This document shows, piece by piece, positions 1-6,301 of a stretch of 28,071 nt of DNA (position 1 is the stretch's first letter; each line of letters begins with the position of its first letter). The notes under the pieces were generated by a model, which worked only from the letters and a program-made list of their open reading frames with translations, searched no databases and had not been told where the DNA came from. The stretch is from Caryophanales bacterium UBA7476. Lineage in GTDB: Bacteria; Bacillota_I; Bacilli_A; RF39; UBA660. The translations under genes were made by a program, and so were the position numbers. The stretch is taken from NCBI GenBank assembly GCA_002477275.1, contig DLOU01000064.1:1-28071 (forward strand). The letters are read 5' to 3'.

Positions 1-594
1 GTATCAGAATATGTATCAAGTACAAGTGTAGTTTTTAATGGAAAAACTGGATATCAAAGTTTTGTAGGATATTTAAATATTTTAGCCTCAAAATATGAAA
101 ATCCCAAATATACAGTAGGATCAAGAATAATGGGATATAATGGACAGACAGAATTTATAACAAATACATTATATTTTGATGGAACGAGTACAAAGGCAGG
201 AGAAGAATGGACAAGTTCAACAAGTGGAACACCAGATGAAGAATATTTAGGGCGAGGAGATGAGCTATATTTAACAGATTATAATTTAGTAAAAATAGCA
301 TATGGAGGAACAGCTAGTAGTTATGCAAAAGCAAATAAAGTAGGAACAACAACTGTAACACCTTATTGGTTAGGCTCTCGTAATTATCACTGGAACAGGT
401 CGGCTTACTTCTACTTCTACGGCAGGGATGTGGTCACGAGTGGCAACATCAACAACAACGACTTGGGTAGCTTTAACGGCAGCGGTTGGGTCGACAGCAA
501 CTGCAGCGGGGCTCTTCGTCCGATTATCACTCTAGGCTCTTGGATCAAAGCAACAGGTTCAGGGACAAGTGAAGATCCATATGTGTTGAAGTAA
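1..594 (+). CDS. Surface protein with DGR-type C-terminal variable domain (5' partial)
   Basis: The frame is open from base 1, so the 5' end lies outside the window. The visible 197 residues align without gaps to residues 135-331 of the next gene (constant offset of 1082 bases). The C-terminus (WLGSR ... ALRPIITLGSWIKATG ... DPYVLK) looks like the C-type-lectin-like fold that carries variable regions in many gut-bacterial DGR targets. That family link is from recognition, not a search. Residues 128-170 are GC-rich and differ from the paralogue at 26 of 43 codons, all amino-acid changing, while the preceding framework differs mainly by scattered and often synonymous changes. By homology with the neighbour the missing N-terminus should carry a membrane anchor, so the domain should face outward. 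The ligand is unknown. No promoter separates this gene from the next, so the two may be co-transcribed. Confidence 0.85.
   Translation, partial: VSEYVSSTSVVFNGKTGYQSFVGYLNILASKYENPKYTVGSRIMGYNGQTEFITNTLYFDGTSTKAGEEWTSSTSGTPDEEYLGRGDELYLTDYNLVKIAYGGTASSYAKANKVGTTTVTPYWLGSRNYHWNRSAYFYFYGRDVVTSGNINNNDLGSFNGSGWVDSNCSGALRPIITLGSWIKATGSGTSEDPYVLK
382..510 (+). other. DGR variable region 1 (VR1)
   Basis: This 129-nt segment is about 53% GC in a very AT-rich genome and is rich in AAC, AGC and TAC codons. Against 1464-1592 it has 34 substitutions and no indels; 33 fall at codon positions 1 or 2 and none is synonymous. Twenty-five have A in one of the two copies. The other nine (G/T or G/C pairs) are explained if both copies mutated an A in a common template, and no C/T pair occurs. 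This is the expected product of adenine-specific mutagenic retrohoming. It is bounded by GGCTCTCGT at 373-381 and a 48-nt invariant block at 511-558. Confidence 0.85.
511..558 (+). other. Invariant block after VR1 (candidate IMH region)
   Basis: These 48 nt, encoding ALRPIITLGSWIKATG, are identical to 1593-1640 although both flanks diverge. In known DGRs an unmutated initiation-of-mutagenic-homology segment lies at the 3' end of the variable region. Position and identity fit, but the exact boundary cannot be set without the template repeat. Confidence 0.55.
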
Positions 595-613
595 TATAGA
601 ACGATGTGAGAAT

Positions 614-647
614 GTGCAGTCTTAGGCCTTAGGTCTAAAGGCTGCAC
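614..647 (+). repeat. Hairpin downstream of VR1, no T-tract
   Basis: GTGCAG (614-619) pairs with CTGCAC (642-647). A T-G wobble and CTTAG against CTAAAG (one bulged A) extend the stem. The same 34 nt occur at 1696-1729. Known DGR targets often carry a hairpin/cruciform just 3' of the VR that raises retrohoming efficiency. This copy lacks a following T-run, so it is unlikely to terminate transcription. Confidence 0.7.
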
Positions 648-680
648 CGCTTCGTATTAAAAAAAAAGCAGGTGATTAAA

Positions 681-1676
681 TTGAGAATAAGAAACATAAA
701 AAAAAGAAAATTTAAACCTAGTAAAAAAGTTTTAATTGCTGGTTTTATTGGTTTCTGTATAGCTTTGTGTCTTTGGATAGGTTTTGCAACCCCAAATACA
801 ATTTTATATGCATCAGCTGATGCAAGTTATGATAATACTAATAGCGAAATGAAATCAGATAATGTTCAAGATGCACTTGATGAATTATATCAATGTGCAC
901 AAGATAAAGAAGCTGTTGCAATAACTCCTAAGGTAGGAGATTATATAAAGATGACTCCATCAACAAGTAGTTATAGGGCAGAACCAAAATATACAGGTGC
1001 TGATAGCACACAAACAATTACACCGACAGAATTAAATTTATGGAGGGTAATAAGAGTAAATGCTGATGGAACATATGATGCGGTATCAGAATATGTTTCA
1101 AGTACAAGTGTAACTTTTCAAGGAAAAACTGGATATCAAAGTTTTGTTTATTACTTAAACGTTTTAGCTTCAAAATATGAAAACCCAAAATATACAGTAG
1201 GATCAAGAATAATGGGATATAATGGACAAACAGAGTTTATAACAGATACATCATATTTTGATGGAACAAGTACAAAGGCAGGAGATGAGTGGACAAGTTC
1301 AACAAGTGGAACACCAGATGAAGAATATTTAGGACGAGGAGATTCACTATATGAAACAGATTATAATTTAGTAAAAGCAGCATATGGAGGAACAGATAAT
1401 AGATATGCAATAGCAAATAAAGTAGGAACAACAACCGCAACTATTTATTGGTTAGGCTCTCGTGATTATGACTGGGGCGGCTCGACTAGCTTCGGCTTCG
1501 GCGGCAGGAGTGTGGGCACGAGTGGCAGCATCAGCAGCAACGCCTTGCGTATCTATAGCATCGGCAGTTGGTTCGACTTCAGCGGCAGCAGGGCTCTTCG
1601 TCCGATTATCACTCTAGGCTCTTGGATCAAAGCAACAGGTACTGGTACAAGTGGAAATCCATATGTATTAAAGTAA
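681..1676 (+). CDS. Membrane-anchored surface protein with DGR-type variable C-terminal domain
   Basis: This 331-residue protein starts with a basic stretch (RIRNIKKRKFKPSKK) and one hydrophobic segment at about residues 18-38, consistent with an uncleaved anchor or signal peptide. A motif at about residues 53-70 (SEMKSDNVQDALDELY) I associate with gut Bacilli surface proteins, from memory. A framework with WRVIRVNADGTYDAVSEYVSS follows, then a lectin-like C-terminus ending RPIITL ... NPYVLK. The segment at about residues 262-304 is hypervariable relative to the upstream paralogue, suggesting a displayed binding domain diversified by a retroelement. I prefer TTG at 681: GGTGAT at 671-676 lies just ahead of it, matching the GGTGAT-spacer-ATG pattern of other genes here. 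GTG at 672 is in frame but has no ribosome site. The target molecule is unknown. Confidence 0.85.
   Translation: MRIRNIKKRKFKPSKKVLIAGFIGFCIALCLWIGFATPNTILYASADASYDNTNSEMKSDNVQDALDELYQCAQDKEAVAITPKVGDYIKMTPSTSSYRAEPKYTGADSTQTITPTELNLWRVIRVNADGTYDAVSEYVSSTSVTFQGKTGYQSFVYYLNVLASKYENPKYTVGSRIMGYNGQTEFITDTSYFDGTSTKAGDEWTSSTSGTPDEEYLGRGDSLYETDYNLVKAAYGGTDNRYAIANKVGTTTATIYWLGSRDYDWGGSTSFGFGGRSVGTSGSISSNALRIYSIGSWFDFSGSRALRPIITLGSWIKATGTGTSGNPYVLK
1464..1592 (+). other. DGR variable region 2 (VR2)
   Basis: This is the collinear partner of VR1: 129 nt, about 60% GC, rich in GGC and AGC codons. Twenty-six codons differ from VR1 and all change the residue, for example Asn to Ser or Gly and Tyr to Gly. 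VR2 keeps fewer AAC codons than VR1, so it may lie further from an AAC-rich template, assuming A-directed change. The single third-position difference is C1481 against G399. Confidence 0.85.
1593..1640 (+). other. Invariant block after VR2 (candidate IMH region)
   Basis: Identical over 48 nt to 511-558, followed by ordinary divergence. Same interpretation as the first copy: the unmutated 3' homology segment where template-primed reverse transcription would begin. Confidence 0.55.
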
Positions 1677-1695
1677 TAAAGAGTGATGTGAGAAA

Positions 1696-1742
1696 GTGCA
1701 GTCTTAGGCCTTAGGTCTAAAGGCTGCACCGTTTTTTTTTTT
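1696..1742 (+). terminator. Second post-VR hairpin followed by T-tract (intrinsic terminator)
   Basis: The hairpin of 614-647 is repeated at 1696-1729 and is followed by 11 T residues (1732-1742). The same structure can serve as a DGR recombination hairpin and as a rho-independent terminator that ends the two-gene unit and insulates the suf promoter 20 bases downstream. Confidence 0.8.
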
Positions 1743-1761
1743 ACAATAATTATATATTTTC

Positions 1762-1790
1762 TTGAAATCCTACCATGTTGGTAGTATAAT
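1762..1790 (+). promoter_or_regulatory. suf promoter with embedded palindromic operator
   Basis: TTGAAA (1762-1767) and TATAAT (1785-1790) are separated by 17 bp. The perfect inverted repeat CTACCA-TGT-TGGTAG (1770-1784) fills the 3' part of the spacer and abuts the -10 box. Since the first gene encodes an Rrf2-family regulator with three cysteines, the natural reading is an autorepressor site that blocks RNA polymerase. Confidence 0.8.
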
Positions 1791-1811
1791 CTAACTACTG
1801 GAGGAAATTAT

Positions 1812-2216
1812 ATGAGAATATCTACTAAAGGACGTTATTCTATTTTAATAATGTTATATCTTGCAAAAGAATATAAAAACGATAGATATGTAACATTACA
1901 TGAGATATCAGAAAAAGAAAATATATCTTTAAAATACTTAGAAAAAATAATGTTAAACCTAAATAAACAAGATTACTTTATTTCAACAAGAGGAGCACAT
2001 GGAGGATATAAATTAAAATATGACCCAATAAAGTATTCTTTAAAAGATATATTAAAAGCATCAGAAGGTAATTTAGAAGTTGCAAGTTGTGTAACAGAAA
2101 TATGTCCAAAGAAAAACTCATGTATAACGTTTTCTATTTGGAATGATTTAAATTCTGTAATAGATAATTTCCTAGAAAGTAAAACACTAAAAGATTATAT
2201 AGAGGTGGAACAATGA
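1812..2216 (+). CDS. Rrf2/IscR-family Fe-S-responsive transcriptional regulator
   Basis: This 134-residue protein begins MRISTKGRYSILIMLYLA, the typical Rrf2 winged-helix start, with a recognition region near residues 37-66 (ISLKYLEKIM ... TRGAHGGYKL). Cys93, Cys98 and Cys104 (CX4CX5C) occupy the loop that binds a [2Fe-2S] cluster in IscR-type members, so cluster occupancy could report Fe-S status. It is the first gene of the suf operon and overlaps sufC by 4 bases (ATGA), implying translational coupling. A palindrome in its own promoter suggests autoregulation. CymR-type regulators of cysteine metabolism share the fold, but the cysteine triad and the context favour an IscR/SufR-like role. 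The ribosome site GGAGG lies at 1801-1805. Confidence 0.9.
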   Translation: MRISTKGRYSILIMLYLAKEYKNDRYVTLHEISEKENISLKYLEKIMLNLNKQDYFISTRGAHGGYKLKYDPIKYSLKDILKASEGNLEVASCVTEICPKKNSCITFSIWNDLNSVIDNFLESKTLKDYIEVEQ

Positions 2217-2956
2217 AATTACTTGAAATAAAAGATTTATATACAATAGCTGAAGATGATAGAGAAAAAGAAATATTAAAAGGACTAAATTTAGAAATAA
2301 ATGAAGGAGAAATCCATGTAATAATGGGTCCAAACGGTGGAGGTAAGTCAACTCTTGCAAACTCAATATTCAATTCACCGAAGTACATTAAGACAAATGG
2401 AAAAGTTATCCTTGAAGGTGTTGATATTACTAATAAAAGAACTGATGAGATAGCTAGACTTGGTGTTTTTATGTCATTTCAAAGTCCTATATCAATACCT
2501 GGTATTACTCTTGCTCATTTTTTAAAAACTACTAAAAAGAGTATTACTGGTGAGAATCCTTCTATAGCAACATTCTATAAAGAAGTAGGAGAAGCTATGG
2601 AAAACTTAGATATGGATAATAAATATACATCTCGTGAATTTAATGTTGGTTTCTCTGGAGGAGAACAAAAGAAAAATGAAATACTTCAAATGCTTATTCT
2701 TAATCCAAAACTAGCTATTTTAGATGAAACTGATTCAGGACTTGATGTTGATGCAATTAAAACAGTTTCTAAAGGTATAAATTTATATAAAAATGAAAAA
2801 AATGGAGTATTAATTATTACACATTCAACTAAAATATTAGAAGGATTAGATGTTGATAAAGTTCATGTATTAGTAAATGGTAAAATAGTTGAATCTGGAG
2901 ACATATCTTTAGCTAATAAAATTGATAAAGAAGGATATTCAAAATATCTAAAATAG
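2213..2956 (+). CDS. sufC: SUF Fe-S cluster assembly ATPase SufC
   Basis: This 247-residue protein is a cytoplasmic ABC-type ATPase that drives conformational change of the SufB-SufD scaffold. Visible motifs: Walker A GPNGGGKST (residues 39-47; most SufC proteins have GSGKST), Q-loop around Gln90, signature FSGGE (147-151), Walker B with Asp171-Glu172 in ILDETDSGLDVDA, and switch His204. The SGGEQKKNEILQ stretch is characteristic of SufC rather than of transporter ATPases, and there are no membrane segments. It overlaps the regulator gene by 4 bases and is followed 7 bases later by sufB. Confidence 0.95.
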   Translation: MKLLEIKDLYTIAEDDREKEILKGLNLEINEGEIHVIMGPNGGGKSTLANSIFNSPKYIKTNGKVILEGVDITNKRTDEIARLGVFMSFQSPISIPGITLAHFLKTTKKSITGENPSIATFYKEVGEAMENLDMDNKYTSREFNVGFSGGEQKKNEILQMLILNPKLAILDETDSGLDVDAIKTVSKGINLYKNEKNGVLIITHSTKILEGLDVDKVHVLVNGKIVESGDISLANKIDKEGYSKYLK

Positions 2957-2963
2957 GTGACTA

Positions 2964-4370
2964 ATGAAGACAGATGTTACTTTATATCAAGATGAAAAAA
3001 CAAGAAATGTTTATAATGAAAAAGCTAAAGATAATTCTATAAAGAAAGAATATGGACTAACACGTGAAATAATAGAAAATATTTCAAAAGAAAAAAAAGA
3101 AGATAAATGGGTACTAGATTTAAGACTTAAAGCACTTGATTTATATAATAAACTAGATAATCCAACATGGGGACCAGATATTAGTTATTTTGATGTTAAT
3201 CAAATAGCAACCTACGTAAAGCCTACAGAAAAAGAAGAAAGAAGTTGGGAAGAAGTACCTGATGATATAAAAGATGTATTTGATAAACTAGGAATTCCAG
3301 AAGCAGAAAAAAAATCACTTGCTGGAGTAGGAGCTCAATTTGATTCTGAAGTAGTTTATCATAATCTAGAAGAAAAAATGAAAAAACTTGGTGTAATATA
3401 TACAAATTTTGATACAGCATTAAAAGAACATAAAGACTTAGTTAAAGAATATTTTACTAAAATAACACCAATAACAGATCATAAATATATAGCACTTCAT
3501 TACGCCCTTTTCTCAGGAGGTTCATTCGTATATGTTCCAAAAGGCGTAAAACTAGATCTTCCATTACAAAGCTACTTTAGACTTAATGCCAAAGCCGCCG
3601 GACAATTCGAACATACATTAATAGTTGTCGATGAAGGTGCAAGTATGGAATTTATTGAAGGTTGTTCTGCACCTGGATATAATGAGTTGAACTTACATGC
3701 TGGATGTGTTGAACTTTATGTTAAGAAAAATGCTAGCTTACGTTTTTCAACAATAGAAAACTGGTCTAAAAATATGCTTAATTTAAATACTAAGAAATGT
3801 TTTGTTGAAGAAGGTGGAAAAATAGAGTGGATAATGGGATCATTTGGCTCTAAAGTATCAATGCTTTATCCACTAAGTGTATTAAATGGAAAAAATGCAA
3901 AATGTGAATTCACAGCAATATCATTTGCTGGTTCTGGTCAAAACCTAGATACAGGACTTAAAGTAATACATAATGCTGAAAATACAAGTACGGTAGTAAA
4001 TTCAAAATCTATATCAAAAGATGGAGGAATATGTACATTTAGAAGTAATGCATTAGTTAAGAAAAATGCTAAAAATTCAAAATTAACTTTATCATGTGAA
4101 TCACTAATGATGGATAGTATTTCACAAAGTGATACAATTCCAGTTAACACAATAGAAACTTCTGATGTAGAATTTGCTCATGAAGCAAAAATCGGTAAAA
4201 TAAGTGATGAAACAATATTTTATTTAATGACTAGAGGTTTAACTGAAGAAGAAGCTAAAGCACTAATTGTAAGAGGATTCTCAGAACCAATAGCAAAACT
4301 TTTCCCAGTTGAATATGCGGTTGAGATGAATAGATTAATTGAATTAGAACTTGAAGGAACAATAGGATAG
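2964..4370 (+). CDS. sufB: SUF Fe-S cluster scaffold protein SufB
   Basis: This 468-residue protein, slightly shorter than E. coli SufB (about 495), forms the SufBC2D scaffold on which nascent clusters are built. The C-terminal beta-helix core is well conserved. Cys378 (SCESL) and Glu407 (FAHEAKIGKI) sit 29 residues apart, the same spacing as the functionally important Cys405 and Glu434 of E. coli SufB. YLMTRGLTEEEAKALIVRGF is the typical C-terminal helical signature. ATG at 2964 follows GGTGACTA. Confidence 0.95.
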   Translation: MKTDVTLYQDEKTRNVYNEKAKDNSIKKEYGLTREIIENISKEKKEDKWVLDLRLKALDLYNKLDNPTWGPDISYFDVNQIATYVKPTEKEERSWEEVPDDIKDVFDKLGIPEAEKKSLAGVGAQFDSEVVYHNLEEKMKKLGVIYTNFDTALKEHKDLVKEYFTKITPITDHKYIALHYALFSGGSFVYVPKGVKLDLPLQSYFRLNAKAAGQFEHTLIVVDEGASMEFIEGCSAPGYNELNLHAGCVELYVKKNASLRFSTIENWSKNMLNLNTKKCFVEEGGKIEWIMGSFGSKVSMLYPLSVLNGKNAKCEFTAISFAGSGQNLDTGLKVIHNAENTSTVVNSKSISKDGGICTFRSNALVKKNAKNSKLTLSCESLMMDSISQSDTIPVNTIETSDVEFAHEAKIGKISDETIFYLMTRGLTEEEAKALIVRGFSEPIAKLFPVEYAVEMNRLIELELEGTIG

Positions 4371-4379
4371 GAGGTTACT

Positions 4380-5417
4380 ATGGAAAAATATATATTAAAT
4401 AAAACACCACTAAGAACAACCTCTAATTTTAAAATAAATGATATTAAATTAGAATTAGAACTTCCTAAAAAATATTTGTTTCATAGCTTTGAAATTGAAG
4501 AAAATAATAATCTAAATATTGAAATAAATGAAAATGGAAAAGGGTTTACAAGTAAAATTGGACTAGAGTTTAATAGTTCTTATGATATTAATATCACTGT
4601 TCCAAAAGGAACTATAATAAAAAATCCTATTTATTTAACATATGATTTTGCAGAAGATGACAACTTAATAGATCATATAAAAATAGTTTACGAAGAAAGT
4701 TCAGAAGCAAATTTTATAATTAAATATGAATCATTAAGTAACTCATCTAATTTTCATCATTTAAAGGAAGAAGTAATAGGAAAACCTAATTCTATTGGAA
4801 AAATTACTATTTTAAATTTATTAAATGATAGTAGTAAAAATTTCTTTTCAACAGAAGTAAAAGAATATGAAAATTCTAATATAAAACATAATATAATTGA
4901 TTTAGGAGGAAACACTTCAATCATTAATTTATATGGAGAACTTTTAGAATACAGGGCAAAACATTCTTTAAATAGTATCTATTTTGGAAAAAATGATAAG
5001 ATAATCGATATAAATTATCATGTTAAGAATATAGGTAAAAGTACTGAAAACTACATAAATGTAGAAGGAGCAATAGATGACTTTGTAAAGAAAAGCTTTA
5101 AAGGAACAATTGATTTCATTGAAGGCTCATCATCATCAATAGGAGAAGAAAATGAAAATTGTATTCTTTTAAGTGATACCTGTATATCAAGAAGTCTTCC
5201 TATGCTTTTATGTCATGAAGAAAGTGTCGAAGGTGCACATGGAGTGTCAAGTGGAAAAATTGATTTGTCAAAACTATTTTATTTAATGACAAGAGGTTTT
5301 TCAAAGTTAGAAGCTGAAAAAATCTTTATCACAGCGAACTTTAATAAGATAATTAGTAAAATAGAATCAGAAAAAATTAGAGAAGAATTATTAGAAATTG
5401 TAAACAAATTATTTTAA
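4380..5417 (+). CDS. sufD: SUF Fe-S cluster assembly protein SufD
   Basis: This 345-residue SufB paralogue is short for SufD (about 420-440 in E. coli and Bacillus), mostly through a reduced N-terminal region. His287 in GAHGVSSGKID corresponds by motif to the histidine of E. coli SufD (His360) implicated in cluster assembly. The end, LFYLMTRGFSKLEAEKIFITANF, is the shared SufB/SufD signature. It is last in the operon, 9 bases after sufB with AGGAGG before its ATG. No cysteine desulfurase (sufS) or sufU follows; a terminator begins at its stop codon. Confidence 0.9.
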   Translation: MEKYILNKTPLRTTSNFKINDIKLELELPKKYLFHSFEIEENNNLNIEINENGKGFTSKIGLEFNSSYDINITVPKGTIIKNPIYLTYDFAEDDNLIDHIKIVYEESSEANFIIKYESLSNSSNFHHLKEEVIGKPNSIGKITILNLLNDSSKNFFSTEVKEYENSNIKHNIIDLGGNTSIINLYGELLEYRAKHSLNSIYFGKNDKIIDINYHVKNIGKSTENYINVEGAIDDFVKKSFKGTIDFIEGSSSSIGEENENCILLSDTCISRSLPMLLCHEESVEGAHGVSSGKIDLSKLFYLMTRGFSKLEAEKIFITANFNKIISKIESEKIREELLEIVNKLF

Positions 5418-5442
5418 AAGTTAGTAAAATCTAACTTTTTTT
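5416..5442 (+). terminator. Intrinsic terminator of the suf operon
   Basis: AAAAGTTAG (5416-5424) pairs with CTAACTTTT (5431-5439) around a 6-base loop, followed by T residues. The stem begins inside the sufD stop codon. Confidence 0.85.
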
Positions 5443-5466
5443 CTTTCTATAAAAAAATATCTATGT

Positions 5467-5472
5467 TATAAT
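5467..5472 (+). promoter_or_regulatory. -10 box of the TasA-like gene promoter
   Basis: TATAAT at 5467-5472, 34 bases before the ATG. No good -35 box is visible (TTTCTA at 5444-5449 with 17-bp spacing is weak). Confidence 0.5.
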
Positions 5473-5506
5473 GTATTTAGATAAAAAAATAGGAGGTAGA
5501 AATAAC

Positions 5507-6208
5507 ATGAACAGTGAAATGAATTCACAAAATAATTCACAAAGTACACAAAAAGTAGTTGAAAGAAGAAAATCAAGTACATCAGAAGTAGTATTAATAG
5601 TACTAATGGTTTTAGTGTTATCAATAAGTATTGGATATGCATTATTATCAACATCTCTAAATATTAGAGGTACTTCAACAGTACAAGATGCAAAATGGGA
5701 TATCGGTGGCGGAGATATCGAATGTGAAGAAGGAGAAGTTTGTACAATTAATCCACAAGATCCAGGAGATACACCTCCAGGAGTAGCAAAATGTGATCCT
5801 GCTGATCAAAATTGTGATGAAGGAAATGGTGCAGTTATCTGGATGGATGGAGATACAGTTTACTTTAAACATATATTAACTAAACCAGGAGATACATTTG
5901 TATTCTATACAACAATTAAAAATAGAGGAAATATCAACGCTAAAGTATCTAATGTTACTAAAAATGAATTAAATCCAACTGCTAGAAGATTCTTAAATTA
6001 CATAGTTACAGATGCAAGTGGAAATGAAATTAGTCAAGGAAGAGCATTAAATGCTGGTGAATCTCTAAAAGTTAAAGTAACAGTTTCATATAAAACAAAT
6101 ATAGCTGCATTACCAACTGCTGAAGAAATTGCTTTAATTAATGAAGTTGCTGAAGGTAATACTGGAGCTACATCATTCTTCAGTGTATCATTCGAACAAG
6201 CACAATAA
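5507..6208 (+). CDS. TasA/camelysin-like exported protein with SipW-type signal segment
   Basis: This 233-residue protein has a hydrophilic N-terminus, then a hydrophobic segment at about residues 27-44 ending ISIGYALLSTSLNIRGTST. The same pattern occurs in the protein at 25266 next to a SipW-type signal peptidase. The exported part has PGDTFVFYTTIKNRGNINAKVS, resembling the GD-x-F-x-x-x-N-x-G-x-x-A pattern I recognise in TasA/CalY-like fibre proteins, plus a cysteine- and acid-rich insert (about residues 67-106). The start at 5507 follows AGGAGG at 5491-5496. An upstream in-frame ATG at 5471 lies inside the -10 box and cannot be used. It is a single-gene unit between two terminators. Role as a matrix or surface fibre subunit is inferred. 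Confidence 0.65.
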   Translation: MNSEMNSQNNSQSTQKVVERRKSSTSEVVLIVLMVLVLSISIGYALLSTSLNIRGTSTVQDAKWDIGGGDIECEEGEVCTINPQDPGDTPPGVAKCDPADQNCDEGNGAVIWMDGDTVYFKHILTKPGDTFVFYTTIKNRGNINAKVSNVTKNELNPTARRFLNYIVTDASGNEISQGRALNAGESLKVKVTVSYKTNIAALPTAEEIALINEVAEGNTGATSFFSVSFEQAQ

Positions 6209-6215
6209 TGATTAT

Positions 6216-6240
6216 AAAAGTAGACAAAGGTCTACTTTTT
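6216..6240 (+). terminator. Intrinsic terminator after the TasA-like gene
   Basis: AAAAGTAGAC (6216-6225) pairs perfectly with GTCTACTTTT (6230-6239) across a 4-base loop, followed by a T-rich stretch. Confidence 0.85.
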
Positions 6241-6301
6241 CTTTATTTTAAAGAATAATTTTGATATAATTATTAATAGAATAATTATAAGGGTGATGAA
6301 T

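Larger units (their letters stand above)
1..1729 (+). repeat. Tandem gene duplication (1-647 and 1083-1729)
   Basis: The two genes and their 3' hairpins align end to end at a constant offset of 1082 bases with no indel over 647 bases. Divergence in the framework is moderate and partly synonymous. In the VR it is high and purely non-synonymous. The duplication therefore predates the current VR sequences, or the VRs are being renewed independently. Confidence 0.85.

Noticed and set aside
417..647. Minus-strand open frame of 76 codons across VR1
   Set aside because: It is a shadow of the GC-rich variable region, has no ribosome site, and runs into the hairpin.
672..680. GTG start at 672 for the second DGR target gene
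   Set aside because: No ribosome site precedes it, while TTG 681 has GGTGAT at the usual distance. Both remain possible; the difference is three residues.
5471..5506. Upstream in-frame ATG for the TasA-like gene
   Set aside because: The ATG at 5471 overlaps the TATAAT -10 box, so it is not in the transcript. ATG 5507 has an ideal AGGAGG.
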